Source: CAVTUU01 sp045804965 (lineage in GTDB: Bacteria > Chloroflexota > Chloroflexia > Thermomicrobiales > UBA6265). Taken from it: DNA of 64,000 nt. The stretch lies in contig JBJMMD010000021.1 of NCBI GenBank assembly GCA_045804965.1, forward strand, positions 31,098-95,097, given 5' to 3'. Position numbers and translations under genes: made by a program. Shown here in pieces: positions 15,045 through 23,998 of the stretch. The notes under the pieces were generated by a model. That model ran no database searches. It saw only the letters and a list, made by a program, of their open reading frames with translations, and was not told the origin of the DNA. Every line of letters starts with the position of its first letter. Within the stretch, counting starts at the first letter, position 1.

Positions 15045-17912
15045 ATGCGTGTCGGGCACATGATGTGTTCATCGAATCAAACGACGCGAAACGCCGGTAT
15101 GGGGTTAGACCTGTCAGCTCCACCCTTGCTCGATACTGCCGAACAGCAACCAATGACGCTCGTGCCCGTCGCCTCGCCGGGACGTCGTCTCCATGCTGAG
15201 CTGCCGCTGCCCCTGACCTCGTTCGTTGGTCGCGAGCGCGAGCTCGCTTCAATCTGCGCCGCATTGCGCCGGGACGGCGTCCGTCTGCTGACCCTGACTG
15301 GGCCGTGCGGTGTCGGCAAGACGCGACTCGCGTTGCAGGTCGCCGAGGAACTGGCGGGCGATTTCCCGGACGGCATCTGGTTCGTGCCGTTGGCCCCGGT
15401 CCGCGACCCCAACCTCGTTACCGCCACGGTCGCGGGAACGATTGGGGTGCGAGAGGTGGCTGGCCGCTCAATCCTCGCAGGCTTACAAGCGTTCCTTCGA
15501 GACAAGCACGCCTTGCTCATCCTCGACAACTTCGAGCACGTGCTCGAGGCTGCCCCCTTTTTGTCCGATCTCCTGGCCGCCGGCCCGCGCTTGACGGTTT
15601 TTGCGACCAGTCGTGTCGTCCTGCACGTCTCGGGTGAGCATAACTTCGCTCTGCCGCCGCTCATGCTCCCAGATCTCGACCTGCTCCCACCCGTCGAGAG
15701 CCTGAACGAGGCACCCGCGGTACGCCTCTTCGTTGAGCGGGCGCGAGCGGCGCGGGACGACTTCGCGCTCACCGTGGATAACGCGGCGATGATTGCCCAA
15801 ATCTGCCACCGACTGGATGGGCTCCCACTCGCTATCGAGCTGGCCGCATCGCGAAGCAGCTTCCTGTCCCCGTCGGAATTGCTGGCCCGGCTGGAGCCGC
15901 GGTTGCCCCTGTTGGCAGGCGGTCCCCGTGACGTACCGGCTCGCCTGCGCACAATGCGCGATGCCATCGCCTGGAGCTACGACCTGCTGACACCGGAGGA
16001 CCGCGTCTTGTTCCGCCACGTGGCGGTTTTCGTGGGCGGATTCACGCTCGAAGCGGCGGAACAGGTGAGTTTGGAGAGGACCGAATCGAGCGAGCCGCTT
16101 GACTCAGCCTCCGATTCGCGGTTCTCGGTCCTCGACGGCATCTCCTCGTTGGTGGACAAGAGTCTGCTGAGGCCGCTGGCGCCCTCGGCCGGCGAATCCA
16201 ACGCGGCTACCACCCGGTTCGGGATGCTGGAGACGATCCGGGAGTTCGGGCTGGAGCAACTCGCAGCGAGTGGCAAGGAGGAGGTCATCCGCCAGCGCCA
16301 CGCCGGCTATTTTCTGGAGCTCGCCGAGAGGAGCGAGGCGGTGCGGGTCGGCGGCACGACTGGGCAAGGTGTGGACCTCCTGGTCGGTGACGGCGCGAAC
16401 TTGCGGGCAGCGCTGGACGGGCTGCAGCATCGCGGGGAGATCAAACCAGCGTTGCGGATGGCGGAGGCGCTGTGGCCGCTCTGGTTGGAGCAGGGCGAGC
16501 TCACCGAGGGTCGAGCGCGGATCGAATCGTTGTTGCTGATCCCGGGGGCGACGAACCACCGCGCGGAATGGGCCAGGGCAGCGTCGGTCGCTGGAGCGTT
16601 GGCGCAGGCCCAAGGCGACCACGAGCGGGCGGTCGTCCTCTGCGAGCGAACTCTCGCCATCGCCTCCGATCTCGGAGATTGCCAGACCGCCGGCGCGGCG
16701 TTGGTCACCCTCGGATTGGTGGCCCTAGTGCTCGCCAATTACGCGCAAGCGGAAGTCCACTTGCAGGAAAGCCTCTCCCTGTTCGCATCGATGGGGGACG
16801 TCCGGGCTGGCGCTTGGGCGCTGCGCCACCTGGGGACCGTCGCATACCGACGGCACGATCTGGCCCGGGCTGCCGCGCTTGCCCAGGAGGGTCTAGCCAT
16901 TGTCCGCGGCTCCGGCGATCCGGTGGACGTGGCTCGCCTGTTGCACAACCGCGGGATGGCGGAGGCAGCACTCGGCGAGCTGAAACAGGCTGTGAGCTCA
17001 TGGGACGAAAGTCTGGCGTTGTACCAGGAAGCGGGCGACCGGTGGGGCGTGGCCGACACGTTGTGCAGTCTCGGCATCGCCGCCCGCATCGGCGGCGATG
17101 AAACCGGTGCGGCGGCGCTGCTGGCTGAGAGTTGGGCGCTGTTCCGGCAGGTCGGCGATCCCGAAGGCACTGCACGCGTTCTTGGGCAGCTGGGCTGGTT
17201 GGCGCGGGCACGCGGCGACCCCGCCGGGGCCGCGCAGGCCTTCGACCAGGCCATACTGCTCGCTCGGGACCACAGGGCAAAGCCGTTTGTCGCCGCAATG
17301 CTCGTCGGACAGGGAACCCTGGCTTTTGACCGCGGCGATCTTCGGGGCGCGGCCGCGCGGTGGCAGGAAGGATTGCTGCTCTCCCGCGAGATTGAGGATC
17401 AGATCGGCATCGCGATCGGGATGGAATGGATCGCTCATCTGGCGGCAGCCACGGGTGACAGCGATCGAAGCGCGCGCCTGCTCGGCGCGGCCGGCGCGAT
17501 GCGGGCCACAGTTGGTATCCTCGCGTCCCCCATCGACCAAGCCGAGCATCACCGCTTGGAAACAGCCCTCCACCAACTCCTCGGTTCCGAACGGGCCAAG
17601 CGCGCCTTCGTTGAAGGACGTAAGCTATCGCTCACGGACGCCATTGCCGAGGCAACCGAAATCGGGGTCGAAGCAATAGGCACGACCAGACGGCCGCACC
17701 CGGTGGTCGAACCCCCGAGATCGTCACTCACCCGCCGCGAGCTGGAAGTGCTACGGCTGCTGGTCGAAGGCAAGTCCGATCCCCAAATCGCCGCCGCCCT
17801 CTTCATCAGCCGCCGCACCGCGGCCACCCACGTCGCCAACATTTTCCGCAAGCTCGACGTGACTTCACGGGCCGCGGCGGCCGCCTATGCCGTGCGCAAC
17901 GAGCTTGCCTGA
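15045..17912 (+). CDS. NB-ARC/TPR/LuxR ATPase transcriptional regulator
   Basis: The product is about 955 residues, of the MalT-like STAND regulator type. After a 60-residue N-terminus, an NTPase module has Walker A GPCGVGKT, Walker B ALLILDNFEHV and the DGLPLAIELAASR motif of NB-ARC proteins. A TPR-like helical array follows (for example ALVTLGLVALVLANYAQAEVHLQ). The C-terminus is a LuxR helix-turn-helix (LTRRELEVLRLLVEGKSDPQI). Such proteins couple ligand-driven oligomerisation to transcription. The start is uncertain: several in-frame ATGs lie between 15045 and 15153 and none has a clear ribosome site; the NTPase homology begins near LPLPLTSFVGRERE. It appears monocistronic, 45 bases after the response regulator gene. 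The inducer is unknown. Confidence 0.85.
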   Translation: MRVGHMMCSSNQTTRNAGMGLDLSAPPLLDTAEQQPMTLVPVASPGRRLHAELPLPLTSFVGRERELASICAALRRDGVRLLTLTGPCGVGKTRLALQVAEELAGDFPDGIWFVPLAPVRDPNLVTATVAGTIGVREVAGRSILAGLQAFLRDKHALLILDNFEHVLEAAPFLSDLLAAGPRLTVFATSRVVLHVSGEHNFALPPLMLPDLDLLPPVESLNEAPAVRLFVERARAARDDFALTVDNAAMIAQICHRLDGLPLAIELAASRSSFLSPSELLARLEPRLPLLAGGPRDVPARLRTMRDAIAWSYDLLTPEDRVLFRHVAVFVGGFTLEAAEQVSLERTESSEPLDSASDSRFSVLDGISSLVDKSLLRPLAPSAGESNAATTRFGMLETIREFGLEQLAASGKEEVIRQRHAGYFLELAERSEAVRVGGTTGQGVDLLVGDGANLRAALDGLQHRGEIKPALRMAEALWPLWLEQGELTEGRARIESLLLIPGATNHRAEWARAASVAGALAQAQGDHERAVVLCERTLAIASDLGDCQTAGAALVTLGLVALVLANYAQAEVHLQESLSLFASMGDVRAGAWALRHLGTVAYRRHDLARAAALAQEGLAIVRGSGDPVDVARLLHNRGMAEAALGELKQAVSSWDESLALYQEAGDRWGVADTLCSLGIAARIGGDETGAAALLAESWALFRQVGDPEGTARVLGQLGWLARARGDPAGAAQAFDQAILLARDHRAKPFVAAMLVGQGTLAFDRGDLRGAAARWQEGLLLSREIEDQIGIAIGMEWIAHLAAATGDSDRSARLLGAAGAMRATVGILASPIDQAEHHRLETALHQLLGSERAKRAFVEGRKLSLTDAIAEATEIGVEAIGTTRRPHPVVEPPRSSLTRRELEVLRLLVEGKSDPQIAAALFISRRTAATHVANIFRKLDVTSRAAAAAYAVRNELA

Positions 17913-18103
17913 CGTTCGTTTGCCGCGTCCTTGCACGGTTTACTTACTTCTCTGGCGCTCCTCGCCAATAAAAATCAAGTATCTAGACGATACCCGCCAC
18001 GTCTCACCTGGGTAGGCTGAGCGTGGAGGCGGCAATGCGCCGCAACGGGGTCAGGCCGCACTCGGTTTTCCCCACGAACATTGGCCCAATTGGAGTAAAA
18101 AAT

Positions 18104-19381
18104 ATGGCGAACGGTTGGCTCAGCCAGCACCGGAACGAGCCAATGCCTCGAAATTACACGCAGCGGCAGGTCTCTAAGCATGGACGGAAGGCCATCCTCG
18201 TCGTGATCCTGTGTCTCACGGTTGCCACCGGAGTCACCCTGCTGAACATCGGCATGGTTTTGAGCAAACCTGATGTCGTAGTGCCACTCTCGCGCCCATC
18301 GGAAACCAACATGAAGTTAGTCCGCGAGTTCTACGTCGCAGTGAACGACGTCATCTATACCGGAGATGCCGTCCCGCTCAATGCGATCGTCGCGCCCGAT
18401 TTGACATGGTGCCAGCCATGTTCCGGGCAATCGCCGACCCGTGATGGCCTCAGCCGCTATCTCCAACAGCTGCATCGAATTGCGCCGGACGCCCATCTTG
18501 AAGTCGGGTCAGTGGTCGCCGGCCTCCAGGGAACGGTCGTGGCGAACGTTCGCGTTTCCGGTTACCCGCTCATGGATGAGTCAATGCCTTGGGGACCAGT
18601 CGATACGCTGCGCATCGCAGGCGGTCTCATCGCTGAACGGAGCAACGGCCCGAATGGCGTCGCGCTCACTGAACCTATGGTCAGGACGCAGTTCGATGCG
18701 CTTCCCCCTGCCGTGACCGGTGTTGTCATGGCGAGACTTACTTTCGCCCTGAAGTCCGGCGTGGAAGGCCTTGTCAGTTCGGGTCCGACAATCCTAGTCG
18801 TCGAGTCAGGAGAAATCTCGGTTCATATCGCGGCCAAGGGACGCATCGTGCGGGCGGGCGGCGTTGAGACCTCGGCCGGAAACGATGCCACAACTTTGCA
18901 CCAAGGCGATGCGGCGATCGTTCCGCCCGGCATTCGGCATGAGCTTCTACAGGTCGGTACGGAACCGGCCGTCGCCGTGGGTGTAACACTCTTTTTCATC
19001 GAAAACGGAACCGAAAGCTCGATACGGCGAGGGCCAGAGCTGGCGCCATTTTCACCTGTGAGTTCGATGGCAACATCATCGTTGCTCGCGCCTACTGTAC
19101 AGGTCTTACGCGGCGGCGACATGGGTGCTTGGCCATCGGGGCCGGTCGACGTGGCGATGGGCCGGATATTCCTCGAGCCGGGCGCACGCCTTGTCCCGCC
19201 TCTAAACGAGTCGATTCTCCTCGCCACAGAGGCTGGGGCCATTTCCATATCCTCCGGTGATTCTCCGTTGTTCTCGGCAACCGGGATCGGACAGCCATCG
19301 GAATCGATTCGCGAGCTCCGCAACGACAGCGACGGTCTAGTCATTGTCCTCATCCTGACCGTCTCGCGGACCGCGGATTGA
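18104..19381 (+). CDS. Membrane-anchored SnoaL-like plus cupin protein
   Basis: The product is 425 residues from ATG 18104, which has TTGGAG 8 bases upstream; longer frames lack a ribosome site. One transmembrane helix lies at about residues 28-52 (AILVVILCLTVATGVTLLNIG). Residues about 70-190 look like a SnoaL/NTF2-type fold (LVREFYVAVNDVIYTGD, then DGLSRYLQQLH). Residues about 210-325 are a cupin (LVVESGEISVHI, then GDAAIVPPGIRHELLQVG). A second, weaker cupin-like repeat ends the protein. Orientation is probably with the domains outside. It may bind or convert a small ligand; no catalytic set is obvious. The end overlaps the convergent kinase gene by 32 bases. The protein at 61821 shares the double-cupin style. 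Confidence 0.6.
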   Translation: MANGWLSQHRNEPMPRNYTQRQVSKHGRKAILVVILCLTVATGVTLLNIGMVLSKPDVVVPLSRPSETNMKLVREFYVAVNDVIYTGDAVPLNAIVAPDLTWCQPCSGQSPTRDGLSRYLQQLHRIAPDAHLEVGSVVAGLQGTVVANVRVSGYPLMDESMPWGPVDTLRIAGGLIAERSNGPNGVALTEPMVRTQFDALPPAVTGVVMARLTFALKSGVEGLVSSGPTILVVESGEISVHIAAKGRIVRAGGVETSAGNDATTLHQGDAAIVPPGIRHELLQVGTEPAVAVGVTLFFIENGTESSIRRGPELAPFSPVSSMATSSLLAPTVQVLRGGDMGAWPSGPVDVAMGRIFLEPGARLVPPLNESILLATEAGAISISSGDSPLFSATGIGQPSESIRELRNDSDGLVIVLILTVSRTAD

Positions 19382-20297
19382 GTTCACCTTTCGTTGCAAG
19401 TGCTCGATCGACGAAAAGCGCATGTCGCTCGCGCATACGTTGGTCGGTTTCAGCGTCGAATCCCCAAGTGGATAATTTTCCGCATGGCCGCAACGCGGCA
19501 CGCAGGTCCCAATAGGGCAGCTTGGTGAGGTCGACTGCCGTCAGCGATTGATAGTGGCGCGTGAACTCGGTCATCGCCTCGGTGCCGAACGCCCACAGCA
19601 CCTCCAGCCTGGCATTGCCGAGATCGGCGAGGGGATCCCCAACTCGGGCGTCTTCCCAGTCGATGACCGCGGCTATTTTGCCGCCCTTCCAGAGGACGTT
19701 TCCCGGCCAGTAGTCGCCATGAAGCAACGCTGACGCATTGTCTTGAGTAAAGGGCCAAGCTGCGAGCGCTTCCCGAATGTCCGCTTCGTGCATGGAGGCG
19801 TCAAGCGTTGCCGGAGATTTGCCAACCCCCATGTCTTGCCTGAGAAGAAACGCGAGCTCCGGCGACTCCTTGACCGTGTGAATCTGCGCGAGCGCGCCCA
19901 CCATCTGCGCGAGATACGCGGACAAGTCCCCTGGCGCGAACACGGTTTCGCCTTCAATAAACTCGATAACCACAAGTGGCGTCGGAAACAGGTCGCACGA
20001 TTCGTCGAAGTAGTACGGCTTCGGCGTCGCCAAGCCGTGCGCCTGCGCAATGTGGAGCAGCCGGTATTCATCCCGCGCAACGTGCGGATTGTGGTTACGA
20101 TCGATCTCCCCATGCCGGCGGACGACGAGTTTCGCCCGCGAGCCGTCGCGCCGCTCGATCTCGAGCGCGGTGATCTCGGCCGAAACGCCGCCCGTGAGCG
20201 GCCAGGCGCGGAGCAACCTGCTGCCGGGAATGATCCGTTGCGCCAATTCTTGAAAGGCATCCGGCTGAGCTGTCATGCGCGCGAAGTCTATCCTCAA
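19350..20297 (-). CDS. Aminoglycoside phosphotransferase (APH)-family kinase
   Basis: The product is up to 315 residues. The APH fold is marked by the catalytic loop LLHGDYWPGNVLW and the metal-binding segment AVIDWEDARVGDPLADLGNA. An N-terminal Gly-rich region (LTGGVSAEITALE) and LVVRRHGE carry the nucleotide-binding part. These proteins phosphorylate small alcohols, sugars or drugs; the substrate is not predictable and resistance should not be assumed. The first start is a TTG at 20297; an ATG at 20276 (MTAQPDA) is the alternative and neither has an ideal ribosome site. Its end overlaps the convergent cupin gene. Confidence 0.75.
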   Translation of the reverse strand: MRIDFARMTAQPDAFQELAQRIIPGSRLLRAWPLTGGVSAEITALEIERRDGSRAKLVVRRHGEIDRNHNPHVARDEYRLLHIAQAHGLATPKPYYFDESCDLFPTPLVVIEFIEGETVFAPGDLSAYLAQMVGALAQIHTVKESPELAFLLRQDMGVGKSPATLDASMHEADIREALAAWPFTQDNASALLHGDYWPGNVLWKGGKIAAVIDWEDARVGDPLADLGNARLEVLWAFGTEAMTEFTRHYQSLTAVDLTKLPYWDLRAALRPCGKLSTWGFDAETDQRMRERHALFVDRALATKGELNPRSARRSG

Positions 20298-20372
20298 TTC
20301 CCCGCGTACACTTAGCTCCGCACAGCGCCGGCGTCATTCCGTTGCCCGCCGGCAGGATAGAGGTAACAGTTC

Positions 20373-21410
20373 ATGGAAGCGTTTGTCATCGATCCCGCGC
20401 ATCTTGAGCTCAAAGATCAATTGCTCGACGCGATCATCTGTGAAGAGGTGAAGGCGAACGGTCGCCGCCTCTTTCGCAAGGGCCACCGGGTTGCGGCCGG
20501 CGATCTCGACACCCTCGCCACGCTCGAGCGCCCGATTCACGCCCTCCGTCTTGGTCCGCGAGATGTGCACGAGGACGACGCCGGCATCCGGCTGGGGGAG
20601 GCGATCGCGGGCGAAGGCGTCAAGCGCGGAAAACCGGTCCAGAGCCGGGTCAATCTGCGGGCTGAGCGCAAAGGGCTGCTGCGGGTTGATGCCGAAGCGC
20701 TCCTTGCGCTGAACCGGCAGCCGGGGATCGCCATCTTCGCCCTCCCCGATCGCCTGCCGGTGCTGCCGGGCAAGATCCTCGCGGGGGCGAAGATCACCCC
20801 CGTCGCCATCGACGAGGCGATCCTCGCCGAAGCGGAACAGATCGCCGGCACCGCGCCTATCGTCCAGGTCAAGCCATTCCAGCCGATGAAAGTCGGTGTG
20901 ATCACGACCGAAGGATTGCAGGGCGATGCCTGCGACCGCTTCCAAACCTCGGTGATTCAAAAGATCGACTGGTTCGGCGGCGAGGTGCTTGGCTTTGTCG
21001 ATCTTCCGAACGATCCGGATCTCGTTGCCGGCGTGATCGAGCGCTTCCTCGCCGATGGCGCCGAGCTGATCATGACCGGGGGCGGCAACACCATCGATCC
21101 GCTCGACGCCACGCTCCTCGCCCTGCCCAAGATCGGCGGCGAGATCGTCAAGTTCGGAGCGCCCGCCCATCCCGGCAGCATGTTCTGGCTCGCCTACCGC
21201 GGCGAGACGCCAATCTTCAATCTCGCCTCGTGCTCGATGTATTCGAAAGCGACCGTGGCCGATTTGCTCCTCCCCTGGATCATGGCCGGGGAAAAGCTGA
21301 CCCTCGACGACATGGCCGGCATCGGCTACGGCGGTCTCCTCGACCGCGACATGAGCTACCGCTTCCCGCCCTATGAGGCTGATGCGCGCGAAGAGCCTGA
21401 CGAAGCATGA
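20373..21410 (+). CDS. Molybdopterin-binding protein (MoeA/MogA-like fold)
   Basis: The product is 345 residues. The C-terminal half (about 165-330) has the MoCF-biosynthesis fold: MKVGVITTEGL, then LIMTGGGNTIDPLDATLLAL and APAHPGSMFWLAYRGETPIFNL, where the GGGNTIDP loop replaces the usual GGTGxxPxD. The N-terminal half (about 1-150) has the pattern of a related molybdenum-cofactor-handling protein often found with xanthine dehydrogenase-type genes. It probably handles molybdopterin during cofactor maturation, but no molybdoenzyme is encoded in the window. AGAGGT lies 8 bases before the start. A dense set of hairpins follows the stop. Confidence 0.7.
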   Translation: MEAFVIDPAHLELKDQLLDAIICEEVKANGRRLFRKGHRVAAGDLDTLATLERPIHALRLGPRDVHEDDAGIRLGEAIAGEGVKRGKPVQSRVNLRAERKGLLRVDAEALLALNRQPGIAIFALPDRLPVLPGKILAGAKITPVAIDEAILAEAEQIAGTAPIVQVKPFQPMKVGVITTEGLQGDACDRFQTSVIQKIDWFGGEVLGFVDLPNDPDLVAGVIERFLADGAELIMTGGGNTIDPLDATLLALPKIGGEIVKFGAPAHPGSMFWLAYRGETPIFNLASCSMYSKATVADLLLPWIMAGEKLTLDDMAGIGYGGLLDRDMSYRFPPYEADAREEPDEA

Positions 21411-21418
21411 CGCGCGAC

Positions 21419-21448
21419 CCCGGCGCAACGCCGGGTTCAAACCCGGCG
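21419..21448 (+). terminator. Three-arm hairpin after molybdopterin-binding protein gene
   Basis: CCCGGCG (21419-21425), CGCCGGG (21429-21435) and CCCGGCG (21442-21448) follow each other, so the middle arm can pair with either neighbour. It starts 8 bases after the stop codon. It could terminate transcription or act as a structural switch. Confidence 0.5.
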
Positions 21449-21580
21449 CTAACACGACGAAGCCCCAGAAGGGGGCTGAACACGCCTACTTGAGCCGCGG
21501 TCACTGGAGAGGCGTGCGCCGCACGCCCCGTGTGGTGAAAACGGCGGTTGCAGAAGACGAACCAGGGTACCTGAACCCCT

Positions 21581-21600
21581 GGGCGCACAGCCGTGCGCCC
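21581..21600. repeat. Hairpin GGGCGCAC-AGCC-GTGCGCCC
   Basis: A perfect 8-bp stem with a 4-base loop. A closely similar hairpin (GGCGCAC-GGTT-GTGCGCC) occurs at 39337-39354, so the two may be copies of one repeat. Confidence 0.5.
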
Positions 21601-22101
21601 CGACGCACGAGGTGGCGCGCGCCGTTCTCGTCAGCCGGTCTTGAGCTGGCTTCCTAGGTTCAGCGGGGAAGGGCTATGTTCATAACTGGGCACGCGGCGT
21701 AGCCGCGCGAGGGGGCGCGGGTAAAGATTGGGCCATACTGGCCCGGGCACGCGGCGCCGAGCATTGCGCAATCTACTGATCCTTACTTAATGCCCTCAGC
21801 GATCAACGGGACGGCGATTCGGTGATTTTGCGGATTTACGCAGAGGCCCGAGGAGAGAGAATAGGACCAGGTCGTCGGGGTTGGCACGAAGCGCTAAGAC
21901 CAATGACCTCGACTCGCCAGGGTAGGGGTGGGTCGTGAACCTAGGGGGGATACTTCACCCATCGCGAGTATTCCCCCGACGGTTCTTCCACCCGGCCCGG
22001 TCACAAACATCTGACATCTTCGCGCGGAGCAAGTGTTTCGCGCGGGGACAAATCCCCGGACGGGACCCATCCGCCCCGTCCAACATCCCTCCCCCCTCCT
22101 C

Positions 22102-22130
22102 GACGCCCCGGCCCAGCCAGCCGGGGCGTC
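22102..22130. terminator. Strong GC hairpin
   Basis: GACGCCCCGGC (22102-22112) pairs perfectly with GCCGGGGCGTC (22120-22130) around a 7-base loop. No T-tract follows on either strand. It may block read-through into the gene at 22269. Confidence 0.5.
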
Positions 22131-22268
22131 ACCTATGTGTCGACATTTCAACCGCTTGACGCCGGCCGCACGAGCGGCCTGACGAAAAATCGGCCCTCCT
22201 GGCTATCGCGCCCGTCGCCGCGCACATCTATGCTCAAAGAATGTGAAGAGGTGAACGGAGTAAACGAG

Positions 22269-22907
22269 ATGCGTTACGTGGCGATTTCGCAGGCTGCTAT
22301 CGGCGCACCGGTGCAAATCCTCGGCGTCGGCCAAAGCATGGAAGAGGCCTACGCTGGAGCGAGGGCGTGGTTTGACACCGCATTCAATGGCGTCGACAGC
22401 GGCGATCCGAAATGGCGCAATCTGGTCGTCATGCAGAACAACCTTGATGCTGTAACAGAAGACGTGCTCTACGAGAAATCTGGGCTCGGACTCGACGATT
22501 GGCTTGCACGACTGGCGGCAATCGGTCAGAGTCCGGGCACTCCGCAACCGCCGAAGCCTTGGCGCGGTATGGAACCACATCGCGATTTGAAGGATGGTTG
22601 GGATCGAACGACTTGGATCCTGGCCGCACTCTACTTCATAGGTCTACCAATTTTCAGAATTTTTCTCGGTTGGCGAGGGCTAGGTGGTGAGTTGGGATTT
22701 GACGCTTCATACTTTCTCCCGTACCTCATCGTGCTGACGCTTATTAACGTCGTCTGCGCTGTCATTTGGTTCAAGATTTTCCAGCTCTTTTTTGGAAACG
22801 ATAAGACGCTTCAGGATTTTCTCTTCTTCTTGCTCCTGGTCGGGTTCGGTAGGATTGTTGCTTTCAACTTGGTGTTCCATTTCAAAATGATGGGGATCCC
22901 CATCTGA
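22269..22907 (+). CDS. Hypothetical protein with C-terminal membrane domain
   Basis: The product is 212 residues from ATG 22269, which has GGAG 8 bases upstream; longer frames have implausible N-termini. Residues 1-100 are soluble and begin MRYVAISQAAIGAPVQILGVG. Residues about 120-212 contain three hydrophobic helices (WILAALYFIGLPIFRIFLGW, YFLPYLIVLTLINVVCAVIW, FLFFLLLVGFGRIVAFNLVF). I do not recognise the family. The codon use is less GC-biased than its neighbours, which hints at recent acquisition. It converges on the mannonate dehydratase gene. Confidence 0.5.
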   Translation: MRYVAISQAAIGAPVQILGVGQSMEEAYAGARAWFDTAFNGVDSGDPKWRNLVVMQNNLDAVTEDVLYEKSGLGLDDWLARLAAIGQSPGTPQPPKPWRGMEPHRDLKDGWDRTTWILAALYFIGLPIFRIFLGWRGLGGELGFDASYFLPYLIVLTLINVVCAVIWFKIFQLFFGNDKTLQDFLFFLLLVGFGRIVAFNLVFHFKMMGIPI

Positions 22908-22917
22908 TCGAACTGCC

Positions 22918-23964
22918 TTACGCCACCAGCTCGATCATCTTCAGCAAACCCTGCATGTAGCCGATGGCGTGGGCGCGGCCGCGGTGGTTCCATTCGGTGT
23001 CGTCGACGACGTGGGGCACGTGGTCGTCGAGGAGGAAACCGCCGAAGCCGTTCTCCTTCAGGAGCAGCATGATTTCAGCGGGATCGTAGTTGCCCTCGCC
23101 GATGAAGCATTCTTGGAACGCAGGCACGGTTCCTTGCACATCGCGGAAATGGACGTAGAAGATGCGGCCGAGCGGACCGAAGTGCTCGATCATCGCCCTC
23201 ACATTCGCCGCCCCGCCCGGCATCTCCGAGCAGCAGCCGAGGCAGAGATCGAGTCCCCAAGCCTCGCTGGGCGTGATTTCGTACGCGCGCTTGAAGCCCT
23301 CGACAGTGCGAAACAAGCGCGCGACGCCGCCGAGCATCGGCACCGGCGGATCGTCCGGGTGGAGCGCCAGTTTGACTCCGGCTTCTTCCGCCACGGGGAT
23401 GACCGCCTTCATGAAATATTCGTAATTCGCCCACATCTGATCTTCGGTGACGATCTCTTCTTCGTCGCTCAGCACCGTCATTGACTGCAACCGCTCGTCC
23501 GTTTTGGCGACAAATCCCCGGATGCCATCGGCCGAAGCCGCCTTTTCAACCTCAGTCATATCGAAGGCGGTGCAGAGCGCGCCGCCCCGTCCCGGCGCCG
23601 CGCGCGTCGTGCGCCAGACCGAATTCGGCATGAAGTGATAGCCGAGGATCGGGATGCCCGCCCGGCCCATATTGCGGATCGTCGCCTGATAGTGCCCAAT
23701 CTGCTCTTCTCGCCCCGGCAATCCGAGCATCGCCTTGTCGTAAAAGTGGATGGGAACATTCTCGACGGCTTCGAGGGTGAGACCGTAGTCGTGACACATA
23801 AGGACGAGCTTGCGCAGATCGGCCTCTTCCCACCGCTGCTCGCCCGGCAACTTCGGCGTGTTCAGCTGCACGCCCGGAACGCCGAGTTGAGCGGCAAATT
23901 GCAACTTCTCATCGGTCAGTTCGTGGAATTGCCCTAAAGCGATCCGAATACCGGGCAGCGTCAC
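22918..23964 (-). CDS. uxuA: Mannonate dehydratase-like enzyme
   Basis: The product is 348 residues, a TIM-barrel protein of the xylose-isomerase-like group. The segment VKLALHPDDPPVP is the UxuA hallmark, and GLDLCLGCCSEMPGG and IFYVHFRDVQGTVPAFQECFIGEGNYD supply conserved metal and acid-base residues. The expected reaction is dehydration of D-mannonate to 2-keto-3-deoxygluconate in hexuronate breakdown. It is about 45 residues shorter than the E. coli enzyme, as in many non-enteric homologues. No other hexuronate gene is adjacent, so the true substrate could be another sugar acid. The start at 23964 has GAGGGGAAAC upstream. The MgtE gene lies just upstream on the same strand. Confidence 0.8.
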   Translation of the reverse strand: MTLPGIRIALGQFHELTDEKLQFAAQLGVPGVQLNTPKLPGEQRWEEADLRKLVLMCHDYGLTLEAVENVPIHFYDKAMLGLPGREEQIGHYQATIRNMGRAGIPILGYHFMPNSVWRTTRAAPGRGGALCTAFDMTEVEKAASADGIRGFVAKTDERLQSMTVLSDEEEIVTEDQMWANYEYFMKAVIPVAEEAGVKLALHPDDPPVPMLGGVARLFRTVEGFKRAYEITPSEAWGLDLCLGCCSEMPGGAANVRAMIEHFGPLGRIFYVHFRDVQGTVPAFQECFIGEGNYDPAEIMLLLKENGFGGFLLDDHVPHVVDDTEWNHRGRAHAIGYMQGLLKMIELVA

Positions 23965-23998
23965 AGGTTTCCCCTCGTCGTGAGTCGATCAGACCGCG

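Larger units (their letters stand above)
21411..22268. other. Hairpin-rich intergenic region
   Basis: About 860 bp without a credible gene. It begins with the three-arm hairpin at 21419-21448, then AGCCCC/GGGGCT at 21461-21477, an 8-bp hairpin at 21581-21600, GGGCCA/TGGCCC near 21740 and a strong hairpin at 22102-22130. The word GGCACGCGGCG occurs twice (about 21690 and 21755). It has the look of a repeat-decorated spacer. Confidence 0.5.

Noticed and set aside
19350..20297. Antibiotic resistance gene from APH similarity
   Set aside because: The family acts on many substrates; nothing in sequence or context points to aminoglycosides.
21429..21448. T-arm-like CCGGG-TTCAAA-CCCGG suggesting a tRNA
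   Set aside because: No acceptor, D or anticodon arms can be placed around it; it is part of a three-arm hairpin after a stop codon.
20334..21455. Long minus-strand frame opposite the molybdopterin-binding protein gene
   Set aside because: Composition is antisense-like and the plus strand has clear domains and a ribosome site.
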